Below, piece by piece: positions 12,910-25,800 of a DNA stretch of 64,000 nucleotides. Source of the DNA: Phaseolus vulgaris (lineage: Eukaryota; Streptophyta; Magnoliopsida; Fabales; Fabaceae); assembly GCF_000499845.2 (NCBI RefSeq), contig NC_023749.2, forward strand, positions 4,559,030-4,623,029, given 5' to 3'. A program made the position numbers and the translations under genes. Below the pieces are notes generated by a model. The model saw only the letters and a list, made by a program, of their open reading frames with translations, did no database searches and had not been told where the DNA came from. Within the stretch, counting starts at the first letter, position 1; every line of letters starts with the position of its first letter.

Positions 12910-15900
12910 GCTTATCACAGTTTTCGTTGTTTGTTTCAGCTACTTCTGCCGAAACTAACACTCGTCCGTCGTCGTCGTCGTCGTCGCCGTCGTCGCCGTC
13001 GTCATCTATTACCGCCAAAATAACATTCTAACTTTCAGTAATCGTGCGTAATAATTATGAAAAGTGAAAACCCACATCGCTAAGCTTTGTATTTCTTTAA
13101 TTCCTAATTTTTCGTAATCGCTTTTTGTTCTGTAACTTTTTTCTGGCACTACCCTTTCGCCCATAAGCGCGTTCCTTTGGCCGCACACGTTAATATTTAT
13201 TTAAGATCTTAAAGAAATCATTTTTTTATTTATTTTTAATCCTTAAGGAACGTTTTATAGCCGCGGTTCAATTTATTTAATACTGTTATGGATTTCAAAC
13301 TTACAAAAAAAAGAGCTTTTAAAATAAATAATTTTAAAATAAGTTATTTAAGAAATATATAATATCAATAAGGAGAGAAATTTTCAAGTTTGTCCATAAG
13401 ACTTGCAATATCAAAATTTTCCAATTTTTTTAAGAAAACTTGTGGAGGCAATAATTTTCTTAGTTTGGCTGAAACAACGTATAATCTTATTAGTAGTGGA
13501 ATTTTTGTTGAATTTTTTATGTGGAGGCAAATAAAATGTCGTTAATCATTTTAAATTTGGTTCTTTTTCTACTATTTATTTATAACCACAATGTTGTCTT
13601 GTATATTTTTTTTTATCATTGTTGTTGTTTTGTATATGTTTTATCATTTGACTTTCATTATTTGGTGAAGACTTTTCTAACATATAAATTGTTTATAGCA
13701 GTAATCAAACATTATTCATAGACAAGTGAGTTTTTCTAAAGCACTTTGTCAAAAAAATTATTGACGATAAAAATATAGATAAATTCTTCATCCATCTCTT
13801 TCTTTAAGTTTGTTTTAAATTTATTTTTAAAATTTTAAATAATTCTAAATGAAGCATAATTTCATTTTTTTAAATAACCTCAGTTGTACTCCTCATATCT
13901 CCCTTCTAGTTTGTAACATTTTCATTATTCTTATGTTGGAGTGTTTGAGATAGCAATTTTATCATTTAAGCGTGTGTAAGAGAGTTGACGAATTTATTGT
14001 ATTCACATTTCCCTTTATGATAATAATTTTTTTTAGTTTTATATTCTAATTTTACATATTGTTAATTTTTGTTTGGAATTTTTTGACTTCCAAAAAACAT
14101 AAAAATAAAATAAGCGAATGAAAACATAAATATTATCATTAAAAATATTACAAAACTTATTTTAATTACTAATATTCACTATCAATCACGTAAATCTTAA
14201 ACCACCACTTGAAAATGAAGAAAAACATCTAATGTTCTTCGTTGTATATTATTGAAATTAATATATATATATATATGCAAGAGAAAGAGGTGCATGGAGA
14301 ATTTGCGAAAATGTCACGAGAAACAAGCTTCATTTTTATTATTTTTACCTTTCATTTACATAAAAAAAAAAAAGACTAGTCATCATTTTCAAAACAATTT
14401 TAAGTACATTTAAGTTGAATAGTTTTTTTATTCTACAAAATTATTTAATTTTTTGAATATTCTGTTTGATTAAGAAAATTCATATTTTTAATAGTTTATT
14501 TTAAAATTTGAATGGAGTATTATAATTGTCACCCAACATAATAAATCATTTAAATATCAAATAATATTTAATATTATTTTTCGATTGAAGTTAGTGAAAA
14601 TTTCATTTTCTTAATCGATGATAATTAATATGGACAAATGATATTTTCAGTTCACGTTGATATCAATTTTTCAAGCTAATATTAATAAGAGTTTTTTCTT
14701 TAATCTTTGTTGAGTTTCTTTTTTTTTTTTACTTCTCAAATGTTGATTGAAAAATCTTCTTAATTGACACTAAGAACAAAAAAATTCAAGCTAAAATTGA
14801 TCAAAAAAGTTCTCAATCGATACTACAAAAATAATTTAACCAACTAACTTTTAACAACAAAAACATTAGTGTTGTCTATTAAAACCAACTAATATAAATA
14901 TTAAAAAAAACAATAATTACGAGAGTAAAATAAAGTTGACACCCACTGAAAAAAAAAAGATTGCTTATAATTATCAAGAAAATCATGATTAATATTGACC
15001 GTGAAATAATGATAACCTACAACTAATTAATAATGTCAAACAAAATATAAATTATATTAATGTGAGAGGAATTTAAGTTGAGAAAATTCTAACTATCATC
15101 AATTAAGAAATAACTACAACTTCAACTAACATTAATATAAAAAACTTTTAGATAACATAAAAAAAAAATCATGCTTAAAATTAGCCTTTCTTTGATAAAA
15201 GAAAAACATAATGTTGGAAATTACTTTCATATAATAATGAAATAACTTTAATCATTTTAATAAAAATGAACTATAATTCATTATATTTTAAGAGATCTTC
15301 ACGAGATCAATAATAAAATGATATCTAGTTGAAAATGCACGACTTCAAAATAGATGTTTCAATACTAGCTAAGCTAATAACCCTTCAACCAAATACAAAA
15401 ATAAGATAATTAAATTTAAAAGTATAAAGAATCTTAACTTCTTACATTAATGTGAATTTGAAATTCCCAAATTTAGGTAATCATTTCTTAATCTATCGTT
15501 TTCAACAATAATAAACTATCACAAAAGTTTGTTACGTATTAAAATTAGTTATATTTTTGTATTCTAAGTAGAATTTAAATTTAAAATGAGACGTAGAAAT
15601 ATCGTGGCAGATGTAGAAAAAAAAATACGTTAAAATAATGGATAAAGTTAAGAAAAATATGTAAAAAAATACTCTTAAAATCTGTTTAGTTTGTGATGTT
15701 TGAACAACAAATATTTTTCAAGGTCATACTTACTCAATTGACACTTTATTGATGAGAGTTGAAAAGTGATAAATGAAATTTTTAATTTTGGTCAATTGAA
15801 ACAATCATAGAGGAAATTTTCATGACATTGTGTTTACACTTTTAATTTTATTGTTTGACAAACTAGAAAAAATGTTAAATATGATAAATATCACAATGAA

Positions 15901-16060
15901 ATATAGTTATGATTGGTTTGTAATGTGATTATAAGATTAACAAAATATACTCTTTTAACACTTAAAAGAATAATAAAATCTAAAAAAACCTTTGAAATTT
16001 CCAAAACTTATAGATAATAATTATAAAAATTAATTATCTTTTAAAAAAAATAATTTTGTT
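12910..16060. other. Promoter side of the TBC gene, then AT-rich spacer
   Basis: The first few hundred bases should contain the TBC promoter and leader on the minus strand. From about 13200 to 16060 the DNA is very AT-rich with runs of A and T and short ATATAT tracts (for example 14258-14274). No reading frame here matches a family I recognise and no RNA gene is visible. Confidence 0.5.
12955..13005 (-). promoter_or_regulatory. Upstream ORF (16 codons, poly-Thr) before the TBC gene
   Basis: Read on the minus strand, an ATG (13005-13003) opens 16 codons that are nearly all ACG or GCG, giving MTTATTATTTTTTDEC, and end with TAG at 12957-12955. It lies 45 bp upstream of the TBC start codon. It is made by a (CGT/CGC)n trinucleotide tract, so its length should vary between accessions. 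If the transcript starts upstream of 13005, ribosomes would meet this uORF first. Its translation is inferred. Confidence 0.45.
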
Positions 16061-17705
16061 TTGAAAATTATCATAATGGATAACAAAAACTATTTACGAC
16101 TATGGGAAAGTTATGACTTGTAAGCACAACTTCATTTAGAAGTTGTCATGGTAAAACACGACTTAAGGTGAGACCTAAGACAAAAATAGAAGTCGTGCTA
16201 ATTTTGCACAACTTCAGTGTATTTTTTTCTAGTTAAAAATCATGTTCCATGTCCACAACTTCAATTAAGATGTAATTTGAGGTCAATGTATTTTCATATA
16301 AATTGTGTGGGTGTAAACTTTAGAGTAAAACAAAAACAACTAAAATCATACATATGTGTAACATCTTGAGTTGTTTTTTTGTTTTACATTGAAATCATGT
16401 TACACCTACACAAAATCATTGTGTCCTACAACGACAAAATTGTGATTTAGTCCCACAATTTCATCACATGTAATGTCATCAAGTGTCACAACTTCTTTAC
16501 ATATGAAGTTGTCCTTGTTAATTTCGAAGTCATTTTTAATATGTGCATGCATATATGTAATAAAGGAAAAAAAGTAAGAAAGACATGGATATAAGGAAGA
16601 GAAGAGTTTTTATACAATTTGTAGATAAATGAGGGAATTGGTTTTTATCTTCACCAAACATGTCAAACCTTGAAATATGTTGTAACTAAAATAAACTATT
16701 AACTCAAAGTATAAATATTTTTTTAATAAATGCTTAAAATTTATAAAAACCATTTTGATATTCCCAACAATACTAAATATAATTGTACTTGTTTGCAATG
16801 AAACAAATCTTCAAATACATACCCAAATAATGTATTCTTTCAACTCAATGGTCAAAGGAAGTAAATGAGTTATGACATGTGTTTTATGGTTTCTTTTGCT
16901 GTAACACAATCTAAAATACGTTAATAGGGTTTGTTGGATAGGTTTAATGATGTGATTGGATTGTCATCAAGAAGTGGAGCTACGAGATGAAATTAATGTG
17001 AAAACAACTTAAGACATAAACACGAATTTCATGTTGATGAACTTGTTATACACCAAGTTAAACTCCTTTATTATCTTGTTAATCCACTACGATGTAGAGG
17101 AAGTTTTTGGTGTGGGGTTGGAACCATGAGGACTCAACCATCATCCACTACCTTTTGCTTCTTCTCCATGTTCAACATCGTGTGCACAAAAAAGTTTGAC
17201 ACTTCAGGGTGTGAGAGTAACTCATCAATTTTCTCTACGTCAGCAATGGTCGCATCCAATGTGTTATTTGTGTTTGCCATGTCAGCCAACACCGAGGCAT
17301 AGGTGGGTGCTGCAAGGACGCAAAAAAAAAAATAAATCAAATTTGAGTCATATAGGTGTAACACGACTTCATTTCTTAACAAAAACAAGTGGAGTTGTCA
17401 CACCTATGAAAACATTTGCACAACTTCAATTATTTTATTTTGCACTAAAGTTGTGCCATGCCCACACAACTTTTATGAAAATCATACATTACACCTTAAT
17501 TAAAGTCTTGAACATTAAACACAATTTTTTAGCCAAAATAAATTATACTAAGTCGTGCAATCTAACACGACTTTTGCCTTTTACTTACATCATCCTCAAG
17601 TCATGCTCTACCATGACAACTTATTCTAAATGAAGTTGTGCCTACGAAACACAACCCACTTATAGTTGTAAATATATTTTTTGGTCTATTCTAGTAATTT
17701 TTAAA
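16061..17705. mobile_element. Non-autonomous DNA transposon with long inverted repeats (Pack-MULE-like)
   Basis: Two arms of about 150 bp are imperfect reverse complements: 16061-16215 and 17553-17705. Each contains GCACAACTTCATTTAGAA followed by GTTGTCATGG, and later AGTCGTG. Inside, short words such as AAGTTGTG and ACAACTTC recur in both orientations as subterminal repeats. There is no transposase. The interior carries a host-gene fragment (AtpD, 17138-17310), so the layout fits the Pack-MULE type: long TIRs plus a captured gene piece. I could not fix exact ends or a 9-bp target duplication, so superfamily membership is an inference; another long-TIR class is possible. Confidence 0.6.
17134..17310 (-). 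pseudogene. Captured fragment of nuclear ATP synthase delta subunit (AtpD)
   Basis: On the minus strand, from a preserved splice-acceptor-like CTTGCAG at about 17317-17311, the frame reads about 57 residues. These include YASVLADMANTNNTLDAT, DVEKIDEL and MEKKQKVVDD, and then a stop at 17134. This matches the N-terminal half of the mature plastid F1 ATP synthase delta subunit, whose family shows YASALADVAK, NNTL, DVEKL and VEKK..VVDD at the same spacing. It lacks the transit peptide and the C-terminal two thirds, and it sits inside a long-TIR transposon. It is therefore a gene fragment carried by the element and not a working gene. Whether it is transcribed is unknown. Confidence 0.75.
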
Positions 17706-19640
17706 ATGTTATGCTAATTAAAAGAGAAAACTAGAAATAACTTGTTGAAAAAAAAATCAATAGAAAGAAAACAACTTTGGATATAAAAAAATAAATTAAA
17801 AAATCAGTTAAAATATAGTACCTCCTTGTATTTTAGAGATATTTCCAAAGTTAAAAAATATTTTATAAAATATTTCTATACAAAATTATATATTTTAACA
17901 TACGGAGACAAAGTTAACAAAGTGATGAAAAATTTCAAAATGCTGTTTAGGAAATATGTAAATCATTTCCCCATCCCTATTATTTTTATTTTCCAACCAC
18001 TTAGTGAATTTATTTTATTGTCTTGATTAAACAACGGAGGGCAAGACTAAGATAAAAGATTATTCCTCTAAGTTTAGTTTTGTATACTTAGTCTTTATGG
18101 TTTTTTATTTTAATAGTTAATTAAGTTTAGTACATTGCAGAATTTAAAAATGTAACAAATTGATTTTAGATTTGTTGTTGAAAAAAGCAAAATAAATGTT
18201 TATTAGGATAAATCAATAATACAAAATGATGTCATTGAAGACTTTCATATACTTCCATGTGAAAATAAATAAATTCTCTATACTCTTTATAATATTACAA
18301 GATGTCCGAACACATTCACATTGTTTATTTTTTAGTTTTACTATTATTATGTGTATATTTATATTTATTTAAATAAAATATATATTTATGTGTATCTGTA
18401 TGTATGAGAGACACAGAGAGCATGAGAGACACAAAGAACATGAGAGCTATGTTATTGAGTTTCAAGAGTTTTGAAGAATAAGAGATATAAAGTGAGAAAG
18501 AGCGAAGAGAGAAAGAACCGTGTTAAAATAAAATAAATTAAAAAATTCAATTTGGAAAGCAACAATCATATGAAAATTGAAGAAATGAATATATATTTAA
18601 AAAATTTAAGTTAAAAAAAATTTATTCTACTTTTAAATCTACTAACTGTTTTAATATGTTATAGAAAAAATAGAAAATGACGTAATGTAAATAATATAAT
18701 AATTAAATTAAATTTTAATATAAGAATAAAATAAGAAAATATTTCAAAGTCAGAAAAATCTCTTTTTTATATATATAAGTATAAATATATATATTTATGT
18801 TTAATATTTAAATACATATCTATTTAAATTCATAATATTTGAAAAAACTAAATGATAAGAAAGATAACAATTAAATTAAATGATAGGGAAGAACTAAACC
18901 AAATGATAAGAAAGGATAAAAAACTATAATTTACAAGAGAGATAGAATATATAAAAAAAAATGATTTTTTACATAACTGTTTTTTACAAATGACAGTATA
19001 TTAATTTTAAAAATAAAAAAACAATTTTTAATTAACTATAAAAATAATTAGTTATTTAATAAATATTTAAAAGATAGGAAATAATTAAAATATAAAAAAT
19101 AAAATAATAAAATAAAATATTAATAAAGATAAAATATAAACAAATTTGTGTATAAAAAATTAGTTATAATGGAAAATCTTTTTATATATATATAGATTAG
19201 AAAGTAAATTTGTAATAATCATTACAAATATTAGATAGTAAAATTTTAATAAAGGTAAACATGTACGTACTAAATATATAATTTCTATGAATCTTCATGA
19301 TCACTTGCACATGTTAATTCTTACTCAAAATTACTTATACAAATTTAAAATTATTTCTCCTTACTTATACACACCATCATTGTTTTAAAATATAATTAAT
19401 AAAAGAAATAATAAATTTTACAATTTAGTATTTATAATTCTAAAGAATATTTTTTCTACATAAAAGATATAAAAATTTAATCAATTTTATCACAAAAATC
19501 TATTGTGAATTTAATTTATCATACTTTTGTATTGAAAAAATATTAAATTAAAAAACTATATATATATAAATAAATAATTTAACAACAATATTTGTTATTG
19601 ACATTACCAAATTTTATTGCGTTCTCATTGACTAAAAAGT
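17706..19640. other. Very AT-rich spacer
   Basis: No gene is visible. A short direct duplication around ATGAGAGACACA lies at about 18400-18445, and T/A runs are frequent. The last few hundred bases before 19740 should contain the BMS1 promoter. Confidence 0.5.
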
Positions 19641-19782
19641 GAGATTTGTATTTTTTTTTTTATTTTGTGAAGATAAAGGTAATCACAGTATTTAAATTAA
19701 TCAAATAAAGATAAAAACAACGAGTAGGTTTTCGTGCATTGTACAACGTGGCCGCCATTATCGTTCTAAAATCGAAGCCGAT

Positions 19783-19791
19783 AAACCCTAA
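19783..19791 (+). promoter_or_regulatory. Telo-box upstream of BMS1
   Basis: AAACCCTAA lies 43 nt before the BMS1 start codon. In plants this telo-box is strongly enriched near the transcription start of ribosomal-protein and ribosome-biogenesis genes and drives expression in dividing cells. Its place in front of BMS1 fits that class. Binding itself is inferred. Confidence 0.6.
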
Positions 19792-19833
19792 ACCTCACCA
19801 GACAGTGGTGGCAGAGTTCGGCCACCTCTTTCA

Positions 19834-22800
19834 ATGGCCGTCAACGACGCCGATCAATCCAACAGGGCTCACAGGACCCGCCAATCCGGTTCCAAATCCG
19901 CCAAGAAGAAGAGTAAGAAGAAGCAGAATCAGGATGACGGAGGAGAGGATCAGAAACACCAAAACCCTAAGGCATTCGCCTTTTCTTCCTCCAACAAAGC
20001 CAAGCGGTTGCAATCACGTACCGTCGAGAAAGAGCAGCGCCGCCTTCACGCTCCCATCATTGACCGCTCCTACGGCGAAGTCGCACCATACGTCGTCGTC
20101 GTGCAGGGTCCTCCTCAGGTGCTTATTGTTCTCTTCTATTTCACTATAATTTAACTCAACTTTGTGCTTGCATCATATATCAATCCTGTATTGATTGGTG
20201 TGTTTGGTTTGATTTCAGGTTGGGAAGTCACTTCTGATTAAATCTTTGGTTAAACATTACACGAAACATAATTTGCCCGATGTTCGAGGTCCAATTACTA
20301 TTGTGTCAGGTCTGGGATTATTTTTATCTACATTGCTTCTATCTGTACCTTTACTTGTGTGTGTTTCACTATTTCTCTGCACTTAGTTAACGGTGTTTTT
20401 TTGTTTCACCTGTCAGGAAAGCAAAGGCGGGTGCAGTTTGTGGAATGTCCGAATGATATCAATGGCATGATAGACGCGGCGAAGTTTGCTGATCTAGCGC
20501 TTCTTCTCATAGATGGGAGTTATGGGTTTGAAATGGTGAGTTGTTTGTGAATGACGATAGGGTTGTCCACGTGTAGTGGTGCTATTGTGTGATTTTGATG
20601 AATTTGGTTTGGCATCGTTTTATAAAATAAGGATGATGTTTTTTTATATTTACTTTTTTTGTAGGAAACCTTTGAGTTCCTAAATATATTGCAAGTTCAT
20701 GGGTTCCCAAAGGTCATGGGCGTTCTCACCCATCTTGATAAATTCAAGGATGTGAAAAAGCTGAGGAAAACAAAACAAAGACTTAAACACCGGTTTTGGA
20801 CAGAGATATATGATGGCGCTAAACTATTTTACTTATCAGGCCTAATTCATGGAAAGTAAGTTGTTAGAAGAAATCTGTTTTGTTACTATACAATTTCTTC
20901 TTTTACTTCTGCATTTTAATGCTTAATAGTGTTTACTAGGCCTTGTTAGTAGTTTTTTCTTTTAAATACTGACTTTCCTTAATTTAATAGGTATGTTAAG
21001 CGGGAAGTTCACAATCTTGCTCGATTTATTTCAGTCATGAAGTTTCATCCTTTATCTTGGCGAACTTCCCACCCTTATGTTTTAGTTGATCGTTTTGAAG
21101 ACATCACTCCTCCTGAAAAAGTGCACTCTAATGATAAATGTGATAGAAAAGTCACCCTTTATGGTTATCTTAGAGGATGTAATTTGAAAAAGGGCAATAA
21201 GGTGTGTTTAGCAGTTCAAGTATATTATTTTCTTTTCCTGAAACTAAATTCATTAGAATCTAGCGCTTTTTGGTAGAGTGCACATAGTGTCCTCGATTGA
21301 TACTTAAGATGGTTCCTCATCTCATGGTTAGCTCAAAGTTCGCACTGTTATCTTGCCTTGACATGAACAAATTCATGCTTTATCTGTTGGTTTGATTTCA
21401 GTATACTGATTGTAACCAATTAGCTGAAGGGGATAAATAATTAAAATGTAACTGTGATCTTAAATCCTAATATCTGTGTATCTAAAATTTCATGCTAATT
21501 TTGCTTAAATTTAATTTCAAAATATCTTCATTTATTTTATAAATGTTTTTCAAACTACTAATTACTATTTATTTTCTACTTATACACTATATTAACCATT
21601 CCCCCTGCTGAAAAATCTCCTTCCTTCTCCACAAGAGATTTGAATGTATATATTACATAAAAAGGAATTCAGTTAGTCACTGGGTTCACTGTTTTAGTTT
21701 GGTGCATGCTAGAAGTGTTTGATCAACTTAAACTATCTGTTTAGAGAAATACAGTTATGAGATGGTAATTGAAGTATTATGTTTACGTGCCCTCAAATAT
21801 TGGTAGTCTAACCAGTGTTTTGGATTTTGGAAATCAGGTACACATAGCAGGAGTGGGTGATTATAGCTTAACTTGTATTACTGCTTTACCCGATCCTTGT
21901 CCTCTTCCATCTGCTGCAAAAAAGAAAGGACTGCGGGATAAGGAAAGATTATTCTATGCTCCTATGTCTGGACTTGGGGATCTTTTGTATGACAAAGATG
22001 CTGTATACATAAATATTAACGACCACCTTGTTCAATTCTCAAAAGTTGATGGTGAAAACTCTGCTATGACAAGCAAAGGTCTCTTGTTAGTTTCCTTTCC
22101 TTCATGTATTTCATCCCTGTTCATTAAATCATATTGTGGTCATATGGTGGAAGAATAAATATATTTTGATTATTTTATCATTGTCTGTGAAATCATATTA
22201 CGATCATATGGTGGCGGTTCCTTTGATAGAAAGTTGAGGTATTCTGCTGGTTTGTAACTTTTATCATTATATCTTATTGCGATCATATCATATGACACCA
22301 GTTATCCATGGTACTTGTTTTTTACCTGCATCATTTTAACACAATTACTCATTATACTTTCAGGTTATATTGTGCATAACTCAATAGTGTTTTTGTTTCA
22401 CTTTTCTGATTTCTTCCTTGTTTTGAACAGTTTATTTATTAAACTTTTATCTCATATGCTTTTGACAGGAAAGGACAGAGATGTAGGAGAGGTTTTGGTG
22501 AAATCACTACAGAATACCAAATACTCTATCAATGAAAAGCTGGAGAACAGCTTTATCAGTCTTTTTGGTGAAAAGCCTAAAGTATCATCAGAAGCTCTCG
22601 CTGATGCACATGGCACAAACAATGATGTAGAACAGACTGAGGCTGTTATAAACTCAAAGGATTTGGATGGTTCAGAATCATCTGATCAGGATGAAGAGGA
22701 CACCTTGAAAGAAAGTGAAGCTTCTGGTTCTGACGATGAAGATTCACCAAATAGTAATTCTTTGAATGGAGACCAAATACAAGAACATATTGAGTTTCAT

Positions 22801-25800
22801 GATGGAAGACGAAGGCGGAGAGCAATATTTGGAAATGATACTGATCAAAGTGATGTGATGGTAAGCTTTAAGCAATTTTGTTTGTTTTTTGGTCACACAA
22901 CTCATGCCTCACATAAGGGAAATATCATAGATTGTGTTACTGTCATTCCTTTTTCATTTTTCTAATTCCTACGTATCTTGTTTATATGAGGTCAGGCTTA
23001 TATTATACTGAATTGTTATCCAAGCTAAAACTCATTGAATTACTGACTGCTGTTTGAATATAATTATTTTCCCTTTTGTTTCATGTGATATGTATGTCAA
23101 TTTGCATTGAAAATGCTCTATTGTGACACTCAATTTCAAACTGATTTTGTTGATAGGATTCAGAAGGAGACGAGGATGGTGTTGCCAGTGATGATGATAT
23201 TGCATCTTCTGATTCAGAATCTTCAGAAGAAGAGGCGGAAGATGATAACATTGACACAAATGGTGCAGTTTTCCTCATGTTATTGTTAAGATTTATGTCT
23301 TCTGTTCTTGTCTGGCTATATTGTATCTGATATTAATTGCTATAAATCAGTAACTTGTTACTGAAACTAGAGTCTTTATATCTTTTCTGACTTCTCTTCA
23401 TTTTCTCATAGAAGATGGCATGGGTAATGTTTCCAAGTGGAAGGAGTCTTTGGCAGAAAGAACTCTCTCACGGAAAGTTCCTGGCTTGATGCAACTTGTG
23501 TATGGGGAATCTACTAATAATTCAATCACTACAAACACACAGAATGATAATAGTGGAGACGAGGAAAGTGATGATGACTTTTTTAAGCCCATAGAAGAAC
23601 TGAAAAAGGTTTGTCCGTTACTACCTTGTCAGGACATGTACCAAATTGCTCATTTAATTATTGCTTGCCTGTCTAGCAATGTTTTTTCCTTTAACGATTT
23701 TTAGAAACACCACATTTGAAATGTACATGTTGGTATTTCTTAAAAACCCTTTTTTAAATTTGTTACTTTGTTAGCCCTCAAAGTATGTTATTGTTTGCTA
23801 CATGAACTAAGCAATTGTGTTTGTGCCTTTTGTCTTCAAAATATATAGCAAAACATGAGAGATGGATTGGATGATGATGGAGTGGTCAACACTGAGGATT
23901 GTTCCAAGTGTGCACAATTTGTGAATCAGAGATGGGATGAGGAGATTCGGAACCGCTTTGTGTCTGGCAATTTGGCAAAAGCTGCACTCAGAAATGCATT
24001 ACAATCAGCTAATACTGAAGGAGAAAATGATGATGTCTATGGTGACTTTGAAGATTTGGAAACAGGAGAAAAACATGAGAATTATCGAACAGATGATGCT
24101 GCAACAACACTCAAGGGAGATGAATTGGAAGCTGAGGAGCGGAGGCTTAAGAAACGTGCTCTCCGTGCAAAATTTGATTCTCAATATCCTTTTTTTCTCT
24201 CCATATATACTTATTGAACATGAACAGTTACTTCTATTAATCCACACCCTCATCTGAAAAAGTTCATTTATAACTTTAAGGTTGATTTTGGTAGAATCAT
24301 ATCTTTAAATTCCATACATAGCTTGTCTTATTCAAAGGTTAACAACCCTTCCACCAACATGCACAGTCACGAAATAAAAATTCCATAGGACTAGAAAATA
24401 GATTACCAATTTATGCCATACTTTAATAATGCTGTCTTACAATTGTCCTAATGGTGGAGCCTCTTTGGGTTATGGTCCACTTCCATCCCTGCCAAAACTT
24501 GATGTCTTTCACATGAATAAGGGTCCAATCCAAATCAGTGATGAATGGTCCACATAGAAAACTTCATCAAGGCCCTTTGCCCTAAACTTTTGGGTAATGA
24601 TATGGATCTAATGTCTCAGGCATTGGTATGATAATGATGTGAAATGTGAAGACACTGACTCATTAGTCTAATGTGTGATGCTGACTTTAGCAAATTGTTG
24701 GGTGCAATATGGTACTGTATTTTGTTACCTTAATTCCGTTATTTACATTTGATGAGGACCCTGGGTCACCAGAGGAAGACACTGGTAATGAAAGTGAACA
24801 CAAGTTCCAGCGTGGTCAAGCTAATGAAAGTAGCTATTTTGACAAGGTAAATTGCAAACATTAGGTGTCAACTACCACATTCTATTATGGCTAATACGTG
24901 TTGTTTTTTCCCAGTTGAAGGAGGAGATCGAACTCCAGAAACAAAGGAATATAGCTGAACTCAATGATCTTGATGAAGATACCCGATTGGAGATAGAAGG
25001 CTTCCGAACAGGGACATACCTAAGGTTGGAGGTTGACGATGTTCCTTGTGAGATGGTTGAACACTTTGATCCCTACCATCCAATATTGGTTGGAGGGGTT
25101 GGTATAGGGGAGGAAAATGTTGGATATATGCAGGTCTGTGTTTAAAGCATAATTCCTTATAATGTTTAAGTTCACAAGTGTTATTAACATTTTAAGGTCA
25201 ATAAAACTAATATTTTCTTTAAAAGTAAATTGGTTGGGATTTCTATTTGTCCAGATTGTTTAATGCAATAATCCTAGGACAAGTCACGTGTGACCATAAA
25301 AAAACTTTGTAAAATATTAAAATGAATGTATTGTGTATTATTTATATTTGAAATAGTGACTATTTATAGCTGTTTACTAAGATGGTAACATGGACCTCCT
25401 ATATGCGAGGAAAGGAATGCAAAAATCTGTTTGTGTAGAAGAAAATGAAAGTTTGGCTTCTAAAACATTTAAATAGCAGCCTTGAGTTCAGTTTTAAAAG
25501 TTGACTGAAATTTGAATTTTGAGATTTGTTTTCTATTTGTTTCCAGACAAGGTTAAAGCGGCACAGGTGGCACAAGAAAGTTTTGAAGACTAGAGATCCA
25601 ATTATTGTATCTGTAGGATGGAGGCGTTACCAGACAACCCCAGTTTATGCCATTGAGGATAGCAATGGAAGGCATCGAATGCTTAAGTACACTCCGGAAC
25701 ACATGCATTGCCTTGCTATGTTTTGGGGCCCTCTTGCTCCTCCCAACACTGGGGTTGTAGCTGTTCAGAATTTATCAAACAATCAGGTCTGGTGCTTACA

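Noticed and set aside
12829..13023. Plus-strand frame ending in a run of twelve arginines
   Set aside because: It is the complement of TBC exon 1 and the CGT/CGC trinucleotide tract in its leader; no homologue and no promoter.
19739..20149. 136-codon frame overlapping the BMS1 start
   Set aside because: It begins at TTG with no ATG and is the shifted reading of BMS1 exon 1.
24174..24217. BMS1 exon 10 continuing to a stop near 24217
   Set aside because: Would truncate BMS1 by half; the AT-AC junction restores the conserved frame.
24005..24253. Minus-strand 82-codon frame at the BMS1 exon 10 end
   Set aside because: Shadow of the acidic linker; no domain.
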